Below are positions 43,778 through 54,586 of a stretch of DNA of 64,000 nt, one piece after another (positions within the stretch are counted from its first letter, which is position 1; every line of letters starts with the position of its first letter). The stretch is from a bacterium (GTDB lineage: Bacteria; Zhuqueibacterota; Zhuqueibacteria; Residuimicrobiales; Residuimicrobiaceae): contig JAKQNR010000008.1 of the NCBI GenBank assembly GCA_029565685.1, forward strand, positions 41,493-105,492. The letters are read 5' to 3'. The notes below the pieces were generated by a model. It worked only from the letters and a program-made list of their open reading frames with translations, did no database searches and was not told the DNA's origin. The position numbers and the translations under genes were made by a program.

Positions 43778-44361
43778 GCGAACTGGTTCGAGGACGATTG
43801 ACGGAAAGCGCCCATGTGATGGAGCTGCTTCTTAAAGAGAGCGAAAAAATTCAAGCGTTGGCGAATGAGATGGTCGCCTGTCTCCAGCGCGGCAATAAAC
43901 TGATGATCTGCGGCAACGGCGGCAGCGCGGCCGACAGCCAGCATTTCGCCGCTGAACTGGTGGGCCGGCTGCAAAAAGATCGCGCCCCGCTTCCCGCCGT
44001 AGCCTTGAGCACCGACACCTCCATCCTCACGGCCATAGGCAATGATTACGGTTATGATCAGGTGTTCTCCAAGCAGGTCGAAGCGCTGGGTCAGAAGGGC
44101 GATATCCTTATCGGTCTGAGCACCAGCGGCGGTTCTCCCAACGTGCTCAAAGCCATGGCTGCAGCAAAGCAAAAACAAATGCGCACCATTGTGCTGTCCG
44201 GCAAAACCGGCGGCGAGATGGCCCGGCAGGCGGATGCCGCTCTGGTCGTGCCCTCTTCCACCTCGCAACATGTGCAGGAAGGACAGATCGCCATCATCCA
44301 TATCTGGTGTGAGATCATCGAAGACGCCTTATTCCCAGCTGGAGGGACCGCTTTACGCTAA
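43774..44361 (+). CDS. gmhA: Sedoheptulose-7-phosphate isomerase GmhA (SIS domain)
   Basis: A 195-residue SIS-domain isomerase making D-glycero-D-manno-heptose-7-phosphate for lipopolysaccharide or other heptose glycans. GNGGSAADSQHFAAELVGR and LIGLSTSGGSPNVLKAM are characteristic, as is VPSSTSQHVQEGQIAIIHIWCEIIE at the C-terminus. The start overlaps the phosphatase stop. Its tail overlaps the likely start of the BatA-like gene by 7 bp. Confidence 0.93.
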   Translation: MSELVRGRLTESAHVMELLLKESEKIQALANEMVACLQRGNKLMICGNGGSAADSQHFAAELVGRLQKDRAPLPAVALSTDTSILTAIGNDYGYDQVFSKQVEALGQKGDILIGLSTSGGSPNVLKAMAAAKQKQMRTIVLSGKTGGEMARQADAALVVPSSTSQHVQEGQIAIIHIWCEIIEDALFPAGGTALR

Positions 44362-46433
44362 GTTTTCTGCATCCGGCTGCCCTGATCGCCCTCGCGGCCG
44401 TCCTGCTTCCCTTGCTGATTCATCTGTTCACACGATCACGGTCGCGCATCATTCCCTTCAGCACGCTTCGCTTTCTGCTGGAACTGCGGCAGCAAAAAAT
44501 CCGCAAAGTGAAATTGCGGCAACTTTTACTGCTGCTGGTGCGCATGCTGATTGTGCTGGCCCTGGTCCTGGGCTTTGCCCGACCGACCTGCCGCTCCCAC
44601 TCGGCCGGCGCCTCCTCGACGCGGGCGAAAACAACCGCGGTGCTCATCCTCGATAATTCCAGCAGCATGGGCCGTCGTGCTTCAGGCCACACTCTGTTTG
44701 AACTGGCCGCCGGCATCGCCGCGGAACTGACCGAAGCCTTCCAGCCCGGCGATGAGGTTTATCTGGTCACCACCACCGATACCACGCTGGAGCTCTCCCA
44801 TACCAGCTTTCACGATTTCGCCCTGCTGAAAAAGCAGATCCAGGAGCTGCCGCTGGACGCACGCGCCACCCGCTTCGACGATGCTCTGGAGTTCAGCGAA
44901 CGGCTGTTGACCGCCTCTTATTCGATCAACAAAGAGCTCTATCTGATCGCGGACCTGCAACGCTCGGGCTTCTCACCGGATTCTTTGCGCAAAAAGCCCG
45001 CCGGCATCCGTCGCTATGCGCTTCCAATCTATGACCGGACGCTCAACAATCTCTCTTGCAGCCGGGTTCATCTCACCTCCGCCATTCTGCAAAAAGACAA
45101 ACTCCTCGAAGGCACTGTGTCAGTGCTCAATACGGGCGACATCCGCCAGGCCAACCGACTGGTGCAGATCGTAATCAACGGGAAGCAGGTGGCCCAGAGC
45201 GCCGTTCATCTGGAACCGGGCGCCGGCGTCGCTCTCAGCTGGAACTGCGTGCTGGACCAGAGCGGATTCTTATCCGGCTATGCACAGCTGGAGGAGGATG
45301 ATTGGCGCGAGGACAACCGCAGCTATTTCTGTTTTACCGTAGCGGAGAACATTCGCATCGGCCTGGCAGGCGCGGAAACGACCGACGGTTATTTTCTCCA
45401 AACCGGTTTACGGCCGGATGCCAATCGCCCGTCGCCTTTCCTCATCGAGCCGGTCACGCCGGACCAACTGGCTTTCCAGCCGCTGGAGGCGTACGATGTG
45501 GTAATCCTCTGCAACGTGACCGCGTTATCCCCGGAGACGGTTGATTGGCTGATGCGCTTTGTCGATTCCGGCAGGGGACTGATGCTGGTGCTGGGCTCTC
45601 AGCTGGATTTGAATTCCTACAATCAGGGTTTGAACAGCCGCCTGGGGCTGCCGCTCTTCAGCGAGGTCCTTGGATCCAGCGAAAACCAGCAGACCACGTT
45701 CTCCCTGGGCAAAGCGGATCTGCAGCACCCGATATTTTCCGGCCTGTTTGAACCGGAGAACGCTCATCTGGGAAATCCGAATTTCCATTTTGCCGTCCAA
45801 TGTGAAGCCACGCCGACCATGAGCCCGGTCATCCAGTACAGCTCCGGGGATCCCTTTTTGTATGAAGTGCGCCGGGCTTCGGGCGCTGTTCTGGTCTACA
45901 CCACCGGGTTCGACGACCGGCTCACCGATCTGCCCTATCGCGCTCTTTTTGCGCCGTTGATCCACCGCAGCGTGACCTATCTGAGCAGCGCAGGACGATT
46001 TGTGACAGCCCCTGCGGTCGTCGGCGATGCATTGCGCTTTCTGGTGCCGGCCGCATGGTTGGACAAAACGCTGATGATGCAACGGCCGGACCAAAGCCTG
46101 GAGCGGACTCTGCTGAACACTCACGGAAGCGCCGGGCCTGTCGTTGAATATTCGCACACAGATCAGATCGGAGTGTATCGACTCATGGCCGCGGAGCGCA
46201 CGGTCAATCAGTGGGCGGTCAATCTACCAGAACAGGAGCTGGATCTGCGGACCGTGGACAGCGAAATTTTGAAATCCCATTATGATCTTCATCTGTTGGA
46301 AGGGGCCGGCTCTGTAGTCGAAACCGTGCGCCAACAGCGCATAGGCCGGGAATGGTGGCGCTATTTTCTGCTGGCCGGCCTGGCGCTTATGCTGGTGGAA
46401 ATGGCCTTGTATTATGAAAAATCAGAGGAATGA
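44355..46433 (+). CDS. BatA-type membrane protein with von Willebrand factor A domain (probable ACG start)
   Basis: A 692-residue protein if started at 44355. The N-terminus (L)SFLHPAALIALAAVLLPLLIHLF, then IPFSTLRFL, is the BatA family start with two membrane helices. A vWA domain follows with the MIDAS motif LDNSSSMG, then a large periplasmic region, and a last helix (YFLLAGLALMLVEMALYY) near residue 670. The first in-frame ATG/GTG/TTG is the TTG at 44412, which would cut off most of the first helix. An ACG at 44355, 8 bp after GGAGGG, gives the full family start and overlaps gmhA by 7 bp. Function is probably in envelope or stress homeostasis. Confidence 0.8.
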   Translation, partial: TLSFLHPAALIALAAVLLPLLIHLFTRSRSRIIPFSTLRFLLELRQQKIRKVKLRQLLLLLVRMLIVLALVLGFARPTCRSHSAGASSTRAKTTAVLILDNSSSMGRRASGHTLFELAAGIAAELTEAFQPGDEVYLVTTTDTTLELSHTSFHDFALLKKQIQELPLDARATRFDDALEFSERLLTASYSINKELYLIADLQRSGFSPDSLRKKPAGIRRYALPIYDRTLNNLSCSRVHLTSAILQKDKLLEGTVSVLNTGDIRQANRLVQIVINGKQVAQSAVHLEPGAGVALSWNCVLDQSGFLSGYAQLEEDDWREDNRSYFCFTVAENIRIGLAGAETTDGYFLQTGLRPDANRPSPFLIEPVTPDQLAFQPLEAYDVVILCNVTALSPETVDWLMRFVDSGRGLMLVLGSQLDLNSYNQGLNSRLGLPLFSEVLGSSENQQTTFSLGKADLQHPIFSGLFEPENAHLGNPNFHFAVQCEATPTMSPVIQYSSGDPFLYEVRRASGAVLVYTTGFDDRLTDLPYRALFAPLIHRSVTYLSSAGRFVTAPAVVGDALRFLVPAAWLDKTLMMQRPDQSLERTLLNTHGSAGPVVEYSHTDQIGVYRLMAAERTVNQWAVNLPEQELDLRTVDSEILKSHYDLHLLEGAGSVVETVRQQRIGREWWRYFLLAGLALMLVEMALYYEKSEE

Positions 46434-46504
46434 TTCCACGGACCATTGCATCATCATAGAACACGACGGACGCCGACGATGCGGCTCGAGTCCAAGGATG
46501 CCGT

Positions 46505-47818
46505 ATGCACACTCTTGAATCCGAATCGCGCGAACGCGCCATTCTGGTGGGGGTGATCACCCACCGGACAGACCGGCGACAAGTCGAAGACTATCTGGAT
46601 GAATTGGAGCTGCTGGCCGACACCGCGGGCGCCGAAGTGCTGGAACGGGTGCTGCAGGTGCGCGACCGCATCGATTCGGCCTTTATGATCGGCCGCGGCA
46701 AAGTCGACGAACTGGCGCGAATGGCCAAATACCTGGATGCGGATTTGATCATCTTTGACGATGACCTGACGCCGGCCCAGGCGAAAAACATCGAAGAGCT
46801 CTGCGGCATAAAAATCATCGATCGCAGCGGCCTCATTCTGGATATTTTTGCCAAACATGCGCGCACCCGCGAGGCGCGCACCCAGGTCGAACTGGCGCAA
46901 CTCAAGTACCAGTTGCCGCGGCTGACCCGGCAATGGCGCCATCTCTCACGTCAGGTGGGCGGCATCGGCGTACGCGGCCCCGGTGAAACCCAGTTGGAAA
47001 CCGACCGCCGGCTGATCCGTAAACGCATTGCTGTGCTGGAATCAGAACTGGAAAAAATCTCCAGCCAGCGCACCATCCGCCGCAAAAACCGACAGGAATC
47101 GTTCAAAGTCGCCCTGGTGGGTTACACCAACGTCGGCAAATCTACGCTGCTCAACGCGCTGACAAAGGCCGACGTGCTGGTGCAGGATCGGCTTTTCGCC
47201 ACCCTGGACGCGACCGTGCGCTCCCTGGAGCTTGCGAATCATCTGCAGGTGCTGCTCATCGACACCGTCGGTTTCATCCGCAAGCTGCCGCATCATCTGG
47301 TGGCGTCCTTTAAAAGCACGCTGGAAGAAGCGGCGGCCGCTGATCTGCTGTTGCATCTGATCGACATCTCACATCCAGCCTGCGAAGAACAGATCCGCGT
47401 GGTCGACGGCGTTTTGGCGGAGTTAAAGTTGGACGATCGACCAATCATTCGCGTGTTCAATAAAATCGACCGTCTGCCGGACCAGTCTCTTCTGCAGTAC
47501 CACGCCATGCACTCGCAACCCTGCGTGTTCATCTCCGCTGAACGCGGCATCCATCTTTCCCACCTGCTGGCCGTGCTGAACGAACAGGTGGAAAAATCGT
47601 ACAGCGATATGGAGCTCGTGCTGCCCATGGACCGCGCTTCGCTGGTGGCTAGACTGTACGATCTCACCACGGTCAAGCAGGTCGTCTATGAACACGATCG
47701 TATTCTGGTCCAATGCCGGGTAAGCCGTCAAATCAGAGCCAAACTGGAGCAGTGGCGGGAAAAAGGTTGGGCGGGGAATGCAGTGGAAACCCTTTGCTCC
47801 ACAGGAAACCTGTCATGA
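46505..47818 (+). CDS. hflX: Ribosome-associated GTPase HflX
   Basis: A 437-residue GTPase. The N-terminal HflX domain includes GRGKVDELA and DDDLTPAQAKNIE; GGIGVRGPGETQLE is the linker signature; G1 is GYTNVGKS, G3 is DTVGFIRKLPHHLV, G4 is NKID. HflX splits stalled ribosomes under stress. The stop overlaps the ATG of the next gene (ATGA), so translation may be coupled. Confidence 0.96.
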   Translation: MHTLESESRERAILVGVITHRTDRRQVEDYLDELELLADTAGAEVLERVLQVRDRIDSAFMIGRGKVDELARMAKYLDADLIIFDDDLTPAQAKNIEELCGIKIIDRSGLILDIFAKHARTREARTQVELAQLKYQLPRLTRQWRHLSRQVGGIGVRGPGETQLETDRRLIRKRIAVLESELEKISSQRTIRRKNRQESFKVALVGYTNVGKSTLLNALTKADVLVQDRLFATLDATVRSLELANHLQVLLIDTVGFIRKLPHHLVASFKSTLEEAAAADLLLHLIDISHPACEEQIRVVDGVLAELKLDDRPIIRVFNKIDRLPDQSLLQYHAMHSQPCVFISAERGIHLSHLLAVLNEQVEKSYSDMELVLPMDRASLVARLYDLTTVKQVVYEHDRILVQCRVSRQIRAKLEQWREKGWAGNAVETLCSTGNLS

Positions 47819-49512
47819 CCTTAGCCCGCAAACATCGCCGCTGTTGCACTCTGAGCAAACGCCTTGCCCTGCATGTCTGGCTCTTGGTGCTGGCGTGGGC
47901 CGGCGGAGCTCAACCGCAAGAGCGCATTCACCGCAGCAACACGCACTATGAACAAGGCGATTGGATCACCTACACCACCACCCGCTTTGTCCGTCACCTC
48001 TGCCTGGGGGATCGCTATGTCTATTTCGCCACCACCGGAGGCCTCAGCCGGCTTGATTTCTACACCAACCGCTATGATCCCCCCTGGACCGTCAGCAACG
48101 GTTTGGCAAGCAACAACCTCTATCTGGTGGCGTATGATTTTAACACCGGCCTGCTCTGGTGCGTGACCGATGTGAGCGTCAGCTTTCAAGAACCAGCGAC
48201 CCAGATCTGGAACAATCGCTACTTTGATGAAAGCGAAATCGGCAACCGGCGGATCACCTCCATCGGCTTTGGCGATGACCGGCGGGTTTATCTAGCCACG
48301 TCGCAACGACAATGGTTCGTGTCTGACAACACATCGGCGGATTTCCGCGCCAGCACCTCATCCAGCGCGGTTATCCAATGGCACGGCGCCCTGGCGCCGC
48401 TGGAGCCGGACCCCCCTTTTCTGTTCATGTCCGACGGCTATCTGTACAACGAACTGGATCGGACCATCACCGATTTCAAATTGCGCAAATTTCCGCTGAC
48501 CTGTTGGCTGCGCGACCGTTTTCAGAACCTCTATGTCGGCACCTGGGGATTGGGCGCGGGTGTGGCGAACCTGGCCACATTTCGCCTCGAGCTCTATCCC
48601 TACGGTTTGTGGAATCCCGCGGTGGACGCCATCGAACCGGACCGGGACGCCTTTTGGCTGGGAGGCGTTCAAAAAGAAGAGCCGGGCCGCGCCGGCGTGA
48701 CCGAATGGGCGATTGACCGGCATGCGCCGTATTACTACGAAGCCTATCTGCATACAGGGTTCAGCGACGACCGCGTCACCTGCATCGCTGTCGATGATCC
48801 GCACGTGTGGCTCGGCACTCACAACGGGCTGGTGCTTTACCACCGCGACAAAGACCAGTGGCGCTCCTTTCATCAGGTCCATCACCTGCTGGATGAACGC
48901 ATCAACGATCTGCTGGTGGATGACCGCTATCTCTGGGTGGCCACCGAAGCCGGCGTCTCCCGGGTGATGAAAAAAACGGTGAACACAGATTCAATGCGCA
49001 TCCAGACGATCGCCTATCGCGATCTCGGCGGCCTGGCGGTCTATGATCTGGATCAACAGGGCTCTTCCATCTGGATGGGCACAGAGTACGGCGTCTATCT
49101 CTACGACAGCGCGGCGGACTCGGGGGGCTTTTATCAGGGGCTCGAGGATCCGGGCAGTCAAAGGATCTATTCGGTTTCGGTGTGTGAAGACGAAGTGTGG
49201 TTCGGCGGAGAGGATGGCATCGCCGGTTTGGACCTTGCGGCCGATGAATGGATCAAAGGCGCCGGACGGCTGTACGATCTGGAGCTGAACGTGTATCGGA
49301 TCAGAGCGACGCCCTCAGCGGTGTGGGCAGGAACAGACCAGGGTGTTCTGAAGTTTGACCGCGAGCGGCAACGGTGGGTGCACTTTACCACCGCCGATGG
49401 CCTGCCGGACAACCGCGTGCGCGCGATCCATCCGGACGGCGACTATATCTGGTTCGGCACAGCTGCAGGATTGACGCGGTTTTACTGGAACTCGCCCTTT
49501 CGCATCGATTGA
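47815..49512 (+). CDS. Secreted two-component-regulator-propeller-like beta-propeller protein
   Basis: A 565-residue protein with an N-terminal signal (LALHVWLLVLAWAGGAQ) and repeated propeller blades: VWLGTHNGLVLY, LWVATEAGVSRV, IWMGTEYGVYLY, VWFGGEDGIAGL, VWAGTDQGVLKF and IWFGTAAGLTRF. These match the Reg_prop blades found in hybrid sensor kinases, but no kinase or membrane segment follows. It may be a stand-alone periplasmic ligand-binding protein. The start at 47815 overlaps hflX by 4 bp; an upstream extension to 47713 lies inside hflX. Confidence 0.8.
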   Translation: MTLARKHRRCCTLSKRLALHVWLLVLAWAGGAQPQERIHRSNTHYEQGDWITYTTTRFVRHLCLGDRYVYFATTGGLSRLDFYTNRYDPPWTVSNGLASNNLYLVAYDFNTGLLWCVTDVSVSFQEPATQIWNNRYFDESEIGNRRITSIGFGDDRRVYLATSQRQWFVSDNTSADFRASTSSSAVIQWHGALAPLEPDPPFLFMSDGYLYNELDRTITDFKLRKFPLTCWLRDRFQNLYVGTWGLGAGVANLATFRLELYPYGLWNPAVDAIEPDRDAFWLGGVQKEEPGRAGVTEWAIDRHAPYYYEAYLHTGFSDDRVTCIAVDDPHVWLGTHNGLVLYHRDKDQWRSFHQVHHLLDERINDLLVDDRYLWVATEAGVSRVMKKTVNTDSMRIQTIAYRDLGGLAVYDLDQQGSSIWMGTEYGVYLYDSAADSGGFYQGLEDPGSQRIYSVSVCEDEVWFGGEDGIAGLDLAADEWIKGAGRLYDLELNVYRIRATPSAVWAGTDQGVLKFDRERQRWVHFTTADGLPDNRVRAIHPDGDYIWFGTAAGLTRFYWNSPFRID

Positions 49513-49533
49513 TCCGTTTCCGGGTCCCCGGCG

Positions 49534-49932
49534 TCACTGCATTTTTTCTCTGAACGGCGCCGGAATGCGGACCACCTTTTCCAATTGATTGACAAAAGCG
49601 AATTTCATCTGCGCCTCGGCCGCCAGGCGGCCGCTGCTGTGATTGAACAGCTCATAGGACATCACAAACCCCGTCCGCGACCACGCGGAGATCCAGCCGC
49701 GTATCTCCAAATCGTCATGCACCCGGCACGACGCTCGATAGCTGATCTCCACATGGACCACAAAGGGCCTGGCATCCCATTGGTGAAAATCGGCAAAAGA
49801 CAAACCCCGCTGACGCAGATAGTCGCCGCGGGCGTACTCGAGATAGTTGAGATAGGTCGCATTATTGACGTGTCCGAACGAATCCAGCTCATAGCTGCGC
49901 ACGTTTAACCGGGTGGTAAAGATCGTTGCCAT
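49534..49932 (-). CDS. Acyl-CoA thioesterase (4-hydroxybenzoyl-CoA thioesterase fold)
   Basis: A 132-residue single hot-dog domain. VRSYELDSFGHVNNATYLNYLEYAR contains the family Asp and the GHVNN motif of the YbgC/FadM-type thioesterases. The following core VEISYRASCRVHDDLEIRGWI fits. AAAGGGGAT precedes the ATG. It lies 16 bp after the SerB-SerA gene on the same strand and converges with the propeller gene. Substrate unknown. Confidence 0.88.
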   Translation of the reverse strand: MATIFTTRLNVRSYELDSFGHVNNATYLNYLEYARGDYLRQRGLSFADFHQWDARPFVVHVEISYRASCRVHDDLEIRGWISAWSRTGFVMSYELFNHSSGRLAAEAQMKFAFVNQLEKVVRIPAPFREKMQ

Positions 49933-49948
49933 CGCTGCCGATCCCCTT

Positions 49949-51895
<1,947 letters not shown>

Positions 51896-51909
51896 GGATG
51901 AATCATTCC

Positions 51910-54504
51910 TTATTTTACCAGCAGCAGCCGGATGGTGTGTCGCCGGCCCGGCGTCAGCAGCCGGCAGAGATATAATCCGCCGGCCGTCGTTCCACCGGAT
52001 TCATCTGTGCCGTTCCAATAGAATTGACCTTGAGCAAGTACGCCGCGATACAGCGTCTTCACCCGTGCGCCGGTTAAAGAATAAATCTCCACCGCAGCGG
52101 TCTCGGGTTGAGGCAACTGCACCCGAATCGTCGCTTGCAGATTAAACGGATTCGGATAAGCGGCAAAAAGAAAAGACGAGGTAGGCGTCTGATCCGCCAG
52201 CACGCCGGTTTGCGGTGAAAGGGTGAACCGCCAAGACCGCTCGTTGGCAAAACCCGCTTGATTGACCGCGCGTACGAACACCGTGTGTTCCCCGGCCTGC
52301 AGCGGTTCAGCCGGGTGATAGGTGGTAAACGCCTCCTGCCTCTCCGCCTGCTCGGAGACGTCCCGGCCGTCCAGCGCGATGCTCACCTGCTCCGGATCAA
52401 CCGGGCTGATCTTGTCCAGATGAAAACAGGAGATAAGCGGCCGCGGTTCAGCGATGACTGAATTTTCCGCCGGCGTCATGCCGTAGAGCTTGGGACGGCC
52501 GATGACCGTCAGCCGCGTATATTGAAAATTATCGGTCTCGCTCAATTCGAGGTTGTCGCCGTCGGCATCGACCTGCACACCCAACGCATATACCGCGCTG
52601 AGCAGCGTGTCCGGCAGGACAAAGTCCAACTGTACGCGATAGGTGTCCGCCACGGCCAGCGCCGGCGCCGTGCATTCCGCCAGGCGCAGATCTGTGGAAT
52701 CGTAATAGGCGTTGGTGGAAAGCACCAGGCGCAGCGGACATTCGTCACTGGCAATCATGCCGGTGTTGCTGATCGTCACCGAGACCGCGCTGCTCTCATT
52801 CACCCTCAGCGTATCGGCCTTGGCCAACCCCTGAACACGGAGATTGGAACGTTGACTACGGAAATAGATAAAGCAATGCACGATCTCCAGGCCGGCGTGA
52901 CCGTTGTTAAACCCAGGCCAGTCATAGATGGCGCCGGCGCCGAGAAAGCTGGGATAGGCATAGTTTTTATTGCCCCAGGGGTCATTGCAAACCACCGACG
53001 TCGCTTCCTGATCATAGCCCACCGCAGCGACATAATGGCCGCTGGAGGTCAAGCTGTTTAGAATGACGACGGGCATTTTCGCCCTGATCTCGTTCTGTAA
53101 TTTTGCTCGCGAGGGGAACCAGTCCACGTTCGAGTTCACTCCATGCAACCGGGCGTACTCGGCCATATACTCCTTGGTGTTCTGCCAATTATTGCGGATG
53201 ATGTAGCCGTAGCCGCCGTAGCCGATGACGCCGTCAGGATCCTGGCCGCCGATATCAAAGGTGAATCCATTGATCGTATATTTTTCACAGATGTAACGGC
53301 CGTAATCGCTAGTGTGCGGATAAGGACGGGAACAGGTCACCGTCCATTTGGGCAGCACGCCGTAATACGCCAGGCACATGACCGCGGAGGCTGCGCCGCA
53401 GGCCGAATTGCCGTTAAACCAATCAGGCGAATCATAGGCCTGATGCAAATAAGGGATGGCGAACGAAACGGCGCTGGGGCCGGCGGCCGGCATCTCGGAT
53501 TGCAGCGGTGCAGCCGGTCTGAATGCGGCCGGCAGGTCCATGCGATCGCAGCGGCTGATCAAGGCCGGCGAACCCGTTATCTTGCGCAATTGTCCATCCA
53601 CGCCGTCCTTGAAAATCCATTGGCCTGCTGAACAGGCGGCATAATCATGGTCGCCCCGAGTGAGATAGAACCCCTCGGATCCGTCACAACGCATGGAATA
53701 AAGGCCCTGACGGACCACCCGGCCTTCGCTGGACAGGGTGATGCGGGTAAAGGTGATCCATTCGCCCTGCTTGTCCCAGATGGCATGCAGACCGGGACCG
53801 AGATCCTTCACGCAGCCGCTGCTCGAGTCAAAGATTAACACGCGGCCGTCGATGGAATGCGCCAGCAGAGTGCGATTGTTCGGCGACCATTGCGGCGCGA
53901 AACAGCCGACGGCATCAGTGCTCAGGCGCCGAATGCGGCCGTCCGCCATGGTCAGCACATGCAATTGGTCGTCCTGATCGGTAAACGCCGCCCTAGATCC
54001 GTCCGGGGAGATCGGAGTCTGATTGCAATAAGCCGGCAGTGGAAAGGTGCGCAGCACCCGGCCCTGCAGATCCACGAGGTACAGGGTTCGGTCGATGGTG
54101 AACGAGATCCGGCCGTCAGCGGAAAAAGCCGGAATTCCGACCTGCGCGCTAGGTTCGCACAGATCCCGCAGCGTTCTGTTCATCACATCATACACCGAGG
54201 CTACCTGCAGGCGGCCGATAAACCGCTTAAAGCCTACATGGCGGCTGTCCTCAGACCAGCTGGCGCGATAAGCAACGCCATAGCCCAAAGCGATGGTCTC
54301 CGTGGCGCCGGTGGCCAAGTCAGCAAGATAAAGACCGGGCTGTTCCAGCAGATCAAAGAGCAGACGATCGCCTGCCGGCGAAAGCGAAAGATGCGCGAAT
54401 CCTTGGTCAACAGCCGGCGCTGCATTGGTTCCTGCCGCGCGGGACAGGCCGACAGACTGCAGCAGCAGGCAAACGCACATGGTTGATATGGCCGATTTGG
54501 ACAT
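51910..54504 (-). CDS. Secreted TolB-like propeller protein with C39-type peptidase domain and sorting tail
   Basis: An 864-residue exported protein. Signal peptide STMCVCLLLQSVGLSRAAG; TolB/DPP-like WD40 strands (about 30-320: SWSEDSRHVGFK, ISPDGSRAAF, WSPNNRTLLAH); a papain-like C39_2 peptidase domain (about 345-545) with Cys C369 in GNSACGAAS, His H490 in SGHYVAAV and Asp D508 in NDPWGN; CARDB/Ig-like modules; and a PNPFN-type sorting tail (AYPNPFN...GGLYLCRLL). The start at 54504 is preferred because an in-frame extension to 54609 runs through the terminator of the upstream gene. Its natural target is unknown. Confidence 0.82.
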   Translation of the reverse strand: MSKSAISTMCVCLLLQSVGLSRAAGTNAAPAVDQGFAHLSLSPAGDRLLFDLLEQPGLYLADLATGATETIALGYGVAYRASWSEDSRHVGFKRFIGRLQVASVYDVMNRTLRDLCEPSAQVGIPAFSADGRISFTIDRTLYLVDLQGRVLRTFPLPAYCNQTPISPDGSRAAFTDQDDQLHVLTMADGRIRRLSTDAVGCFAPQWSPNNRTLLAHSIDGRVLIFDSSSGCVKDLGPGLHAIWDKQGEWITFTRITLSSEGRVVRQGLYSMRCDGSEGFYLTRGDHDYAACSAGQWIFKDGVDGQLRKITGSPALISRCDRMDLPAAFRPAAPLQSEMPAAGPSAVSFAIPYLHQAYDSPDWFNGNSACGAASAVMCLAYYGVLPKWTVTCSRPYPHTSDYGRYICEKYTINGFTFDIGGQDPDGVIGYGGYGYIIRNNWQNTKEYMAEYARLHGVNSNVDWFPSRAKLQNEIRAKMPVVILNSLTSSGHYVAAVGYDQEATSVVCNDPWGNKNYAYPSFLGAGAIYDWPGFNNGHAGLEIVHCFIYFRSQRSNLRVQGLAKADTLRVNESSAVSVTISNTGMIASDECPLRLVLSTNAYYDSTDLRLAECTAPALAVADTYRVQLDFVLPDTLLSAVYALGVQVDADGDNLELSETDNFQYTRLTVIGRPKLYGMTPAENSVIAEPRPLISCFHLDKISPVDPEQVSIALDGRDVSEQAERQEAFTTYHPAEPLQAGEHTVFVRAVNQAGFANERSWRFTLSPQTGVLADQTPTSSFLFAAYPNPFNLQATIRVQLPQPETAAVEIYSLTGARVKTLYRGVLAQGQFYWNGTDESGGTTAGGLYLCRLLTPGRRHTIRLLLVK

Positions 54505-54550
54505 GAGTTTTTCAGGATTGTATAAAAACCCGTGCAGAAAATTCTTGTCA

Positions 54551-54583
54551 GAAAAGCAAAAAGCCCGGACGAGCCGGGCCTTT
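54551..54583 (-). terminator. Terminator of the minus-strand sugar isomerase gene
   Basis: A GC-rich 6-bp stem (GCCCGG / CCGGGC, loop ACGAG-side) with a T-rich tract on the minus strand. It lies immediately after the stop at 54587 and 47 bp upstream of the C39-like gene start. Confidence 0.65.
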
Positions 54584-54586
54584 GGA

